Below are positions 1 to 6,463 of a stretch of DNA of 13,159 nt, piece after piece; position 1 is the stretch's first letter; each line of letters opens with the position of its first letter. The DNA is from Armatimonadota bacterium (lineage in GTDB: Bacteria; Armatimonadota; DTGP01; JAHWJO01), in contig JAHWJO010000063.1 of assembly GCA_019348365.1 (NCBI GenBank), positions 1-13,159 of the forward strand. Reading direction: 5' to 3'. The position numbers and the translations under genes were made by a program. A model generated the notes under the pieces. It worked only from the letters and a program-made list of their open reading frames with translations, was not told where the DNA came from and made no database searches.

Positions 1-1436
1 GGCCCGCCGGGGACCTCCGGGATCGGGAGGGGGGGCACGGGGAACTGGTGCTCCACGCCGATGTCTAATCGTTGACGCGAGGTGACGAGGCAAGTGAGCG
101 CGGGCGTGCGCGTCAGCAGCTTCATCAGTACGGGTGTCCCCGCCTCGATCAGGTGCTCGAAGTTGTCCAGAACGAGCAGCGACGGCCCGCGCGAAAGCCG
201 CTCGATGATCGCATCCAGCGGGTCGCCTTCGGGAGTAAGCATGAGCTGCATCGCGCGCGCCAGGGCATCCGCAACGGCGACGGTCTCGGACGTTTCGGGC
301 AATTCGGAGAGGGAGACGAACCAGACCGTGCCGCCATACGCATCGGCGAGTCGGTGCGCCGCCTCCAGGGCCAGCCGGGTCTTGCCGGTCCCGCCGGGTC
401 CGGTGAGGGTGAAGAGGCGGGTCTCGCCGGGCTGAAGGAGGCGCTCCAATTGCGCCAGCTCTCCCTCCCGACCGATGAACCGGGTGAGTTGCTGGGGCAG
501 ACGCGCCGCAGGCGGTTCTGGCTTGGGAGGCGGCGCAGCCGGTTCAGGCGCGGCCCCGGTATTTTCAGCATGCCCGGTGATTTCAGAAGCGGCATCGGGG
601 AGAGACGCCGGAGGGGGAACCGGAGATGCCGCCTCCGCCGGGGGCGTTGAGGAAGGAGAGGCGGCGGGTCGCCGGTCCTGAGCTTCCCCCCTCTCCTTCA
701 ACAATCGGTCGTAGAGCGCCTGGGTCCGCTCCGACGGCGGGGACCCCAGATTCTGGCGCAGCACCCGCTCCAGCTCACGGTACTGCCGGGTCATGGCGGA
801 GTACTGGCCGGTGGCGGCGTACAGCCGCAGCAGATCGGCATGGGCCTCTTCGATCAGAGGATCGACCGCCACGATCCGCTGGGCGTAATCCAGGGCGCGG
901 GAGAAATCGCCGGAGCGCTCCAGCTCGGAGACGAGCTCGCGAAGGAGCTCGACGTAGAGGGACTGATAACGCTCCCGTTCCCGCAGGGTCCAGTCTTCGT
1001 AAAATCCGGGAAGCAGGTGACCCCGGTACTGTTCGGCGGCGTGGATGAGCGAGGCGATTCGCTCCGCCGGGTCGGCGGCGTTCGCCGCGGTTTTCGAGGC
1101 GCGTTCCAGCGTGAGAAGATCGGTCGTGACGGCTTCCGGGTTGAGCTGTACGTGGAGGCGGTCGGCCATGAGGATGCGGCCTTCCGGCGTCCCCGGCGGC
1201 TCCAACTGCTTTCGCAGGGAGGCGAGCGCGGTACGCAGGCTGGTGCGGCCCGCGTCCAGATCGGCGTCCGGCCAGAGCAGGTCGACGAGCTCCTCGCGCG
1301 CGTGCTGGCGATGGAGGTAAGTGGCGAGGTAAGCCAGAAGAACGGCGGTCTTCTGAGTCCGGAACCGGGCGACCACCTCGTCATCGGAACGGACGGCGAG
1401 GCCGCCTAAAAGCTCAATGGTCAGGGGAGATTTCAT
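1..1436 (-). CDS. BTAD-type transcriptional regulator with AAA/NB-ARC-like ATPase domain (partial, runs off left edge)
   Basis: Open from an ATG at 1436 to the window edge without a stop, giving 478 residues plus a partial codon; the C-terminus is missing. Residues about 1-98 resemble the OmpR/PhoB-type winged helix of SARP-like regulators. Residues about 103-245 match the bacterial transcriptional activator (BTAD) helical domain, with the typical stretches DLLWPDADLDAGRTSLRTAL (53-72) and YRGHLLPGFYEDW (137-149). A Pro/Ala-rich linker follows (about 253-312), then a P-loop NTPase with Walker A GPGGTGKT (346-353), Walker B LLVLD (420-424) and a TSRQRL sensor-like motif (452-457). Such proteins usually end in TPR or WD repeats, expected outside the window. 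No good Shine-Dalgarno precedes the ATG; the start is chosen because the protein begins right before the winged helix, as in relatives. The ligand and target genes cannot be told from sequence. Confidence 0.9.
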   Translation of the reverse strand, partial: MKSPLTIELLGGLAVRSDDEVVARFRTQKTAVLLAYLATYLHRQHAREELVDLLWPDADLDAGRTSLRTALASLRKQLEPPGTPEGRILMADRLHVQLNPEAVTTDLLTLERASKTAANAADPAERIASLIHAAEQYRGHLLPGFYEDWTLRERERYQSLYVELLRELVSELERSGDFSRALDYAQRIVAVDPLIEEAHADLLRLYAATGQYSAMTRQYRELERVLRQNLGSPPSERTQALYDRLLKERGEAQDRRPAASPSSTPPAEAASPVPPPASLPDAASEITGHAENTGAAPEPAAPPPKPEPPAARLPQQLTRFIGREGELAQLERLLQPGETRLFTLTGPGGTGKTRLALEAAHRLADAYGGTVWFVSLSELPETSETVAVADALARAMQLMLTPEGDPLDAIIERLSRGPSLLVLDNFEHLIEAGTPVLMKLLTRTPALTCLVTSRQRLDIGVEHQFPVPPLPIPEVPGG

Positions 1437-1492
1437 GGGAGGCTGTCGGAGGGAGCGCCACGGGTGAAGTGCGGCGTCTGCTCTTCTCTACT

Positions 1493-1521
1493 TTTATATC
1501 ATTTTCAGGGCGTTTTAGTAA
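1493..1521 (-). promoter_or_regulatory. Candidate sigma-70 promoter for the BTAD regulator
   Basis: On the minus strand TTACTA (1521-1516) and TATAAA (1498-1493) are separated by exactly 17 bases in an AT-rich patch of a GC-rich region. The inferred start near 1486 would give a leader of about 50 bases before the ATG at 1436. The -35 match is partial; this is sequence inference only. Confidence 0.35.
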
Positions 1522-1550
1522 CGGGTTTATTTCGCGATGAGGGGCTGGAA

Positions 1551-1697
1551 TTAAAACGGGAGCGTTGCCTCCTCGTAGATGCGCGCCGGATCGAGATCGA
1601 CGCCATCAAACGGCGGTACAGGCTTTTCGATTCCGTTCGCGCGGTTCCTGCGGCGAGTGCAGCGAGCGCCAAACGCTAGAAAGCGGGTTTCAGACAC
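1551..1697 (-). CDS. Possible small ORF or gene remnant, 48 aa
   Basis: A GTG-started frame at 1697 ends at TAA 1551-1553. The second half reads like a genuine protein C-terminus (KPVPPFDGVDLDPARIYEEA, residues 25-44), with mostly GC-ending codons. The first half is basic (ARCTRRRNRAN). There is no convincing ribosome binding site, and the GTG lies in the loop of the hairpin at 1683-1706. It may be a remnant of a longer gene once continuing upstream, a small protein, or chance. I recognise no family. Confidence 0.25.
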   Translation of the reverse strand: MSETRFLAFGARCTRRRNRANGIEKPVPPFDGVDLDPARIYEEATLPF

Positions 1698-1706
1698 GAA
1701 ACCCGC
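1683..1706 (-). terminator. Stem-loop, candidate terminator of the TPR/zinc-ribbon gene
   Basis: Perfect 9-bp inverted repeat GCGGGTTTC / GAAACCCGC with a 6-base loop, about 35 bases past the stop codon of the gene at 1741-2700. On the minus strand it is followed by TTTCTAG, a short T-rich tail, so intrinsic termination is plausible but not strong. Confidence 0.5.
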
Positions 1707-1740
1707 CGGCCGCTTTCATAGTTCTTTGTTTCCGGTTCGA

Positions 1741-2700
1741 TCAATTCAACCGGTCGAAGTGGATTTTCATCCATCCGAAGAAGAGCACCAGTCCCCCGAT
1801 CATGATGGCCCCGAAGTACTGGGCGAACATCCAGAGCATTTCCGAGTCGGGCCGCTGGTGGGCATCGTTGGGACCCTTGCTCGTGTCCATCATGATCCGC
1901 ACGCCCTCCGACGTGCCGTGCGTCACCCGCTGCACGACCTGCTGCATCACCTGGGCCGCCTCCTGCCGTCGGCTGGCGCTGCCGAATTGCCCGATCCCGA
2001 TGAACAACAAAAGAATACCGAGGAAAAGCATCATCATCCCCGCCGGGGTCCTCAGGCCGCGTTTCGGGGCGGGGGCTTTCGGCTCCGCCAGCTCGCCGGT
2101 CATCAGGTTGGTGTCGCACTCGGGGCAGATGTACTCCTTCCCGTTCAGCCACGCGCGGCACTGGGCGCAGCGGAACTCCTGCTGGCCGTCCGAAATCGCT
2201 TGGTACGTGATGTGCCCGTGAAGGATCGGCATGAGATTCTGGCGGCAGCCGGGGCAGGCCGGCGTCTCCGCGCCGTGCTGGATCGGTTGCTCGCACTTGG
2301 GGCAGAAGAATGCGAAATCGCCGGGTTTGGGGGCGGTGGCTTCGGGAGTCCAGTTGATGATCTCCTCCCTGGGAGTTTCTTTGACCTCTCCCCCGCGCGC
2401 CTTCCCAAAGGCCGCCAGCTTGCGGGACTCTTCTTTCTGACCCGCGCGACGGCACAGCTCCGACCAGGCCATGTACGCCTCCGGACGGTCGGGGGTCTCC
2501 TGGATGCAGCGCCGAAAATAGGCGGATGCCTCCGCTCGCTCTCCCAGTTCCGCCAGGGCGCGCCCGACGGCCACCTGTACCTCGTACCGCTGGTCCATCT
2601 CCTCTTCGGCCTGGCGGAGGTAGTGGAGGGCCTCGGAAGGGTTCCCCTCGTCCAGCAGGCGGAGCCCCAAACGGTAATAATCTTCAGCGGTCAAAGACAT
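1741..2700 (-). CDS. TPR plus double zinc-ribbon membrane protein, unknown function
   Basis: 319 residues. Residues about 5-100 are helical, with TPR-like repeats (YYRLGLRLLDEGNPSEALHY at 8-27; a second repeat about 41-67). Two cysteine clusters then follow: C133/C136 with C149/C152, and C178/C181 with C192/C195, each the CxxC...CxxC pattern of a zinc ribbon. Two hydrophobic helices lie at about 221-239 and 291-311, separated by a roughly 50-residue loop; a short basic tail ends the protein. No signal peptide is seen. If the C-terminal tail is cytosolic, the TPR and zinc ribbons would also face the cytosol. GGAG eight bases before the ATG supports the start. It is transcribed towards the BTAD regulator and diverges from the ClpS-like gene. 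TPRs suggest protein binding and zinc ribbons nucleic-acid or protein contacts; no function is assigned. Confidence 0.85.
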   Translation of the reverse strand: MSLTAEDYYRLGLRLLDEGNPSEALHYLRQAEEEMDQRYEVQVAVGRALAELGERAEASAYFRRCIQETPDRPEAYMAWSELCRRAGQKEESRKLAAFGKARGGEVKETPREEIINWTPEATAPKPGDFAFFCPKCEQPIQHGAETPACPGCRQNLMPILHGHITYQAISDGQQEFRCAQCRAWLNGKEYICPECDTNLMTGELAEPKAPAPKRGLRTPAGMMMLFLGILLLFIGIGQFGSASRRQEAAQVMQQVVQRVTHGTSEGVRIMMDTSKGPNDAHQRPDSEMLWMFAQYFGAIMIGGLVLFFGWMKIHFDRLN

Positions 2701-2849
2701 AAGGGGATCTCCAATGATCCATATTTCTGTGCACAGGCGTAAAACGGCCCTGTTTATCTCCCGGTGATGCAGGGAACGTCCCTAAAGGGAGCCCCTATAT
2801 ATGAGAAGAACCCATGGCCGGTTCGGTTCCCCGACGGCCGATCAACAGG

Positions 2850-2878
2850 TTTAACATCTCTTTCATTCCGCCCATAAT
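2850..2878 (+). promoter_or_regulatory. Weak candidate promoter for the ClpS-like gene
   Basis: TTTAAC (2850-2855) and CATAAT (2873-2878) have a 17-base spacer. The -10 element matches consensus at 5 of 6 positions; the -35 is poor. The 285-base divergent gap between 2700 and 2986 must hold promoters for both flanking genes; I see no better candidate and nothing else certain there. Confidence 0.25.
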
Positions 2879-2985
2879 AAAAGATGCTCCCCTTTTAGAC
2901 ATGATGAAAAGGCAGTTTTTGCGAAGAGAAGCTCCTTGAGACGAGGATAGTTTATTTTACCGTTTCAGTGGCAAGGAGGCTGTCC

Positions 2986-3303
2986 ATGAACCCAACGGTC
3001 TTACCCGAAATTGACGAGCGGGACATCCAGGATGAGAGCACCGATCAGGAATGGATGCGGAAGGTGGTGCTCCACAATTGCGATTGCCACACCTATGAAC
3101 AGGTGATCCGCGCGTTGATGAAGACGCTCCCCCTCTCCTTCGAGGCCGCCCGCGACTACGCGACGCTCGTGGACATGACGGGGGCCGCCGTGGTCTACGA
3201 AGGCGATCTGGAGAAGTGCGAGATGATCGCGAACAACATTGTGGCGTGGGCCGGGCTGGGCAGCAAAACGGGCCTGCCGCTCCAGGTCACGGTGGAAGAG
3301 TAA
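2986..3303 (+). CDS. clpS: ClpS-like Clp protease adaptor (variant binding pocket)
   Basis: 105 residues. ClpS proteins bind N-degron substrates and deliver them to the ClpA or ClpC unfoldase. The core from residue 26 to about 88 follows the ClpS fold: strand KVVLHNCD (26-33), helix YEQVIRALMKTLPL (37-50), helix SFEAARDYATLVDMTG (51-66), strand AAVVYEG (67-73) and the last helix (about 74-88). Compared with the canonical VNDDYTPMEFV and VHYQGKA signatures, the N-D-D pocket reads N31-C32-D33 and the pocket histidine position is D63. Start choice: AAGGAGG (2973-2979) sits six bases before ATG 2986, so a longer in-frame GTG at 2968, which lies upstream of that site, is unlikely. No clpA or clpC is in the window. 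It could be a ClpS paralogue with different substrate preference. Confidence 0.8.
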   Translation: MNPTVLPEIDERDIQDESTDQEWMRKVVLHNCDCHTYEQVIRALMKTLPLSFEAARDYATLVDMTGAAVVYEGDLEKCEMIANNIVAWAGLGSKTGLPLQVTVEE

Positions 3304-3327
3304 CCACCCCTTCAGTTTTGAGTGATG

Positions 3328-3410
3328 AGTTTTGAGTTTTGAATTAAACCCCCTTCTAGGCCATCGTCCTACTTCGGAGCCGGGGTGCAGTTGATACAAA
3401 ACTCAAAACT
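3328..3410. repeat. Inverted low-complexity repeat between convergent genes
   Basis: AGTTTTGAGTTTTG (3328-3341) and its exact reverse complement (3397-3410) flank a 55-base spacer in the convergent gap after the ClpS-like gene. The right arm overlaps the end of the M28 peptidase gene and contains its TGA stop (3403-3405). A further partial copy, CAGTTTTGAGTGATGAG, lies at 3313-3329. The arrangement could act as a bidirectional terminator. Confidence 0.75.
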
Positions 3411-4254
3411 TCTCCCTCAAAATTGCGGCTAAAAGCCGCGCAATCCGGGCCATGTAATCGTAGTCCAGGCGGTCCGGCGTGTCCCGCTCGGTGTGGTTGT
3501 GCGGATCGTCCTCGTCGTCCGGCTGGATGAGCAGCAGCGTCGGGATGCGGGCGCGGAGGAACGGCATATGGTCGCTGCCGTACGGCTTGTAAGTCCGGAC
3601 CGTCTCCAGCCCGGCGGAGGCGGACTTTTCCTCCACCCGGTTCATCAGCTTTCCGCTCCGGCCCCTGTACCCCTCCAGCTTGAGCGTCGGCTCCGGACGG
3701 GTGTTCAGGCCGACCTGATCCAGCACCCAGACCTCCCGGAGCGCCTTCCGCTCGCGGCGGAACATCGCGCCGACGTACGCCTCGCTGCCAAAAAGCCCGA
3801 CCTCTTCCGCCCCGAACAGAACGAACCGTATCCTGCCTGTAAAGCCCGCTGCGCTGCACGCCCGCGCCGTTTCCAGCACCAGGGCGCACCCGCTCGCGTT
3901 GTCGTCCGCGCCGGGGGCGGGGCCGCCCTGCATGGCATCCGGCGCGATGCTGTCGAGGTGGGCCGCCACGAGGATCTCCGGCAGGGAGGGCTCCTCGCTC
4001 CCTTCAATTCGGGGGAGCTGCTCCGCGATCAGATTGCAGCAGGTTCTCGGTGCCACCGTGCCCACCTCGAACGGCTGGCGGCGGGTGGCGTACCCCCATC
4101 CGTGGAACTGCCTCTCGGCGTACTCTATTGCCTCCAGGAAACCGGGGGCGCTCCAGTAGCGGGAGCCGAACCCGGCGAACGCTTCCACATGCGCCCGCAG
4201 CCGTTCCGCCATCGACAGAAGCTGCTCTGCCATCAACTGAAGCTCCTCGCTCAT
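3403..4254 (-). CDS. M28-family zinc metallopeptidase
   Basis: 283 residues, a compact M28 (aminopeptidase Y/S type) catalytic domain that should hydrolyse N-terminal residues from peptides with two zinc ions. Visible motifs: AAHLDS with H99, GADDNASG with bridging D117, FGAEEVGLFGSEAY with catalytic E150 and ligand E151, LDQVG with D179, GSDHMPF (226-232), and the final ligand in NHTERDTPD with H254. All expected ligands are present, so it is probably active. There is no signal peptide, unlike many secreted M28 enzymes, so a cytosolic role is likely. It starts inside the stop codon of the upstream oxidoreductase (ATGA, 4254-4251), implying translational coupling. The last residues and stop fall in the intergenic repeat word. 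Substrate unknown. Confidence 0.9.
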   Translation of the reverse strand: MSEELQLMAEQLLSMAERLRAHVEAFAGFGSRYWSAPGFLEAIEYAERQFHGWGYATRRQPFEVGTVAPRTCCNLIAEQLPRIEGSEEPSLPEILVAAHLDSIAPDAMQGGPAPGADDNASGCALVLETARACSAAGFTGRIRFVLFGAEEVGLFGSEAYVGAMFRRERKALREVWVLDQVGLNTRPEPTLKLEGYRGRSGKLMNRVEEKSASAGLETVRTYKPYGSDHMPFLRARIPTLLLIQPDDEDDPHNHTERDTPDRLDYDYMARIARLLAAILREKF

Positions 4255-5249
4255 CCCTGCGCCTCCGCTTCCGGCAGCAGCACGATCTTCCCGAAGCTCT
4301 CCCGGCTCTCCATCAGCCGGTGGGCCTCCCCCGCCTCTCCGAGTGGAAACCGATGCCCGATGATCGGGCGGATCGTTCCCGCCTCCAGCAGTTCTTTCAG
4401 CTCATCGAAGCAAGCTTGGTAAAGACCCGGCTTCGACCCGAGCGCGCTCATGTGGAACCCGAGCGCTCCCCGCGTGTTGAACAGCAAGCTGCTCGTTTTC
4501 ACCTCGTTGGGGGTGCGGCTGTTGATCCCGACCGTGATGATCCGGCCCAGCGGCGCGAGGAGCCGGTAACTCTTCTCGAACACCTCCCCGCCGATGGATT
4601 CGAGGACGAGGTCCACCCCGCGCCCCTCCGTCGCCTCGGTGACGCGCTCGGCGAAGTCATTTGTCCGGTAGTTGATGAGCACGTCGGCCCCGAGTTCCCG
4701 CACCCGCTCCAGCTTCTCGTCCGTCCCCGCCGTGGCGATCACACTCGCGCCCCACGCCCTGGCGAGCTGGACCGCCGCCGTGCCCACACCGCCCCCCGCC
4801 GCGTGGATCAGCACGGTCTCGCCCGGCTGGAGGTGTCCCTGCAATTTCAGGCAGCCGTACGCCGTGAGGAAGACGATCCCGAACGCCGCCCCCTCCTCGA
4901 ACGAAAGCGAGTCCGGAAGCGGGAACGTGGTCCCGGCGTTTACGATGGCCTTCTCCGCGTAGCCCCCGTGCTGCGGCGACCGCAGGAGGCCGATGACGCG
5001 GTCCCCCGGCCTGAACTCCTCCACCCCCTCCCCCACCGACTCCACCGTGCCGCACACCTCGAAGCCGGGGACGAACGGCGGCTCCGGGCTGCCGGGGTAG
5101 AGGCCCAGGCGCATCGCGATGTCGGCGTAATTGACCCCCGCCGCTTGCACCCGCACCAACGCCTGCCCCGCGCCGGGTTCGGGATCGGGCACGTCCCGCA
5201 GGCGGAGGGTGTCCGGCCCGCCGCGCGCTTCGCAGCGTACCGCTTTCAT
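4251..5249 (-). CDS. NADPH:quinone oxidoreductase-like, zinc-independent MDR protein
   Basis: 332 residues. Medium-chain reductase of the quinone oxidoreductase (QOR/zeta-crystallin) type, expected to use NADPH to reduce quinones or activated alkenes. The GroES-like N-terminal half includes AAGVNYADIAMRLGLYPG (36-53), PGFEVCGTVE (61-70) and PGDRVIGL (81-88). The Rossmann half has the nucleotide motif AAGGGVGTAAVQLA (150-163) and the YRTNDF segment (194-199). The zinc-binding cysteine cluster of alcohol dehydrogenases is absent. The start at ATG 5249 is preceded by AAAAGGGG about six bases upstream; a longer frame to 5342 only translates the intergenic repeat and is rejected. First gene of a two-gene operon with the M28 peptidase. 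Confidence 0.9.
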   Translation of the reverse strand: MKAVRCEARGGPDTLRLRDVPDPEPGAGQALVRVQAAGVNYADIAMRLGLYPGSPEPPFVPGFEVCGTVESVGEGVEEFRPGDRVIGLLRSPQHGGYAEKAIVNAGTTFPLPDSLSFEEGAAFGIVFLTAYGCLKLQGHLQPGETVLIHAAGGGVGTAAVQLARAWGASVIATAGTDEKLERVRELGADVLINYRTNDFAERVTEATEGRGVDLVLESIGGEVFEKSYRLLAPLGRIITVGINSRTPNEVKTSSLLFNTRGALGFHMSALGSKPGLYQACFDELKELLEAGTIRPIIGHRFPLGEAGEAHRLMESRESFGKIVLLPEAEAQG

Positions 5250-5267
5250 CGCTGTACCCCTTTTGAA

Positions 5268-5348
5268 ACCACAGATGAACACAGATACACACAGATACAC
5301 ACAGATGAAGCTGTATGGAACCGCAGATGAACGCAGATACATGCGGAT
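5268..5348. repeat. Intergenic word repeat (CAGATGAACACAGATAC type)
   Basis: Imperfect tandem copies of ACACAGATRMAC and CCGCAGATGAACGCAGATAC fill the gap upstream of the quinone oxidoreductase. This word is, from general experience, scattered in non-coding DNA of many environmental bacteria. It lies 19 bases or more upstream of the start codon and would be in the leader or promoter region. Confidence 0.7.
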
Positions 5349-5366
5349 AACCCCCTCTCACCCGAT

Positions 5367-5419
5367 CACCCCCTCAGGGGTTCAAGGGGTTCTCTGCGTC
5401 TCCGCGTCTATGCGGTGAA
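5367..5419. repeat. Short GC-rich hairpin and CTCTGCGTCTCCGCG word
   Basis: ACCCC/GGGGT inverted repeats (about 5368-5382) are followed by a TCTGCGTCTCCGCGTC word at 5391-5406 and TGCGGTGAAG (5411-5420), just past the stop of the TIM-barrel gene. Possibly transcript-end structure for the minus-strand gene; no T tract. Confidence 0.4.
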
Positions 5420-5423
5420 GAAA

Positions 5424-6230
5424 TCACCCCTGGGCCTTGCGGATGCACTCCCGCATGTACTCCAGGCTCCTCTTCAGCGCGGCATCCTTGTCGTCGCCGC
5501 TGATGCCGCACTCGTAGGCCATGTAGCCCGTGAACCCGATGTCACGGAGCGCCTTGCAGCCCGCCACGTAATCGATGTCGCCGGTGCCGGGCTCCTAGCG
5601 GGTGTTGTCGGCGAGGTGGACGTGCTTGATGTACTTCCCGTTTTCGCGGATCGCTTCCGGCGTGTTCGTCTCCTCGATGTGCATGTGGAAGAAATCGGCA
5701 ATGATCGCGACGTTCGGGTGCTCGCTGCGCTTGCAGATCTCCGCGCCGTCGGCCTGCCGCCGCAGAAGGTGCTGCTCGTAGCGGTTGAGCGGCTCCAGCA
5801 TCAGGAGGGTATTCGCGGCTTGCGCGGCGTCGCCCAGTTCCTTGCAAAGCTCCACGAGCAGCCGCTTCTCCAGCGAGATCGCGTTCTCCAGCGGGGAGAG
5901 GTCGGGGATGCGCGGCCCGCCGAAGATCGGCGGCACGATCTGCCCCGCCATCCCCAGTTCCCCCGCCAGCGCGAGGTACGCCTTGCACTCGTCCATGCTC
6001 TTTTTGCGCTTGGCCGGGTCGGTGTCGAGGAAATCGAAGCTGGCGTTGCCGCAGATGCTGACGGCGGGCACGGGGGAGTTCTCGAAGTCGCGCTTCGCCT
6101 GGTCGAGGTCGTCGGGGCGGTAGTTCCACGCGCTGATCTCGATGCCTTCGACGCCGTTATCGGCGGCCCACTTCTGCTTCTCCGACACGGATGCGCCGGG
6201 GATCAAGCCGAGCTGCAATGCGAGTTTCAT
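5424..6230 (-). pseudogene. Sugar phosphate isomerase/epimerase-like TIM barrel with an internal TAG stop
   Basis: A 268-codon frame starts at ATG 6230 behind AAAGGAGA, matching xylose isomerase-like TIM barrels (AP endonuclease family 2 fold, as in hydroxypyruvate isomerase and tagatose epimerase). Metal-site regions visible: LMLEPLNRYE (strand 5 Glu), ADFFHMHIEE and KHVHLADNTR. Codon 212 is TAG (5595-5597). The same frame then continues as EPGTGDIDYVAGCKALRDIG and GYMAYECGISGDD to a TGA at 5424-5426, exactly the expected family C-terminus. The truncated product loses about 57 residues, including strand 8 and its glutamate (E240), normally a metal ligand. A single base change (e.g. TGG, CAG or TTG to TAG) or a sequencing error would explain it. 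If the stop is real, the gene is probably inactive. Confidence 0.85.
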
Positions 6231-6331
6231 GGGGTCTCCTTTACAAGAGCGGAATGAGAGGGCAAATCCAGCCGTTCTCCATTCCGTTGTATCTCCCGGC
6301 TCTCCTGCCTGAAGTGAATGTAAAATGCTGA

Positions 6332-6448
6332 GTTATCCTTCATAAGGTGCTTGAGAAGCAGAATTTCAGCTATCCCTATTTTGCAGGTAGAAGTCATGGA
6401 GGTAGACTTTTGAATGAGTATCTCAGTGACCTTCCACAATCGGAATAA
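6332..6448 (+). other. Open tail directly upstream of the immunity gene, possible toxin remnant
   Basis: An uninterrupted 38-codon frame (from after TGA 6329-6331 to TAA 6446-6448) ends 15 bases before the Imm27 start. It contains NFSYPYFAGRSHGGRLLNEY followed by LSDLPQSE. This is where the C-terminus of a cognate polymorphic toxin would normally lie. I do not recognise a toxin family, and the frame is broken upstream, so this is a low-confidence hint only. Confidence 0.2.
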
Positions 6449-6463
6449 AATGAGGTTGGATCT

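Noticed and set aside
29..35. Suspected frameshift at the seven-G run near the left edge
   Set aside because: Recounting the run showed the BTAD regulator frame continues normally as VPPLPIPEVPGG.
1464..1679. 71-codon plus-strand ORF with a CGVC motif
   Set aside because: No ribosome site or family, and the opposite strand reads more like protein over part of it.
5595..5597. TAG as pyrrolysine or programmed readthrough
   Set aside because: This enzyme family has no known recoding, no recoding structure is evident, and a simple point mutation explains it better.
5415..6257. Long plus-strand open frame (280 codons) opposite the TIM-barrel gene
   Set aside because: Composition is antisense-like (Arg/Val/Leu/Ala-rich, no domain), while the minus strand matches a known enzyme fold with a ribosome site.
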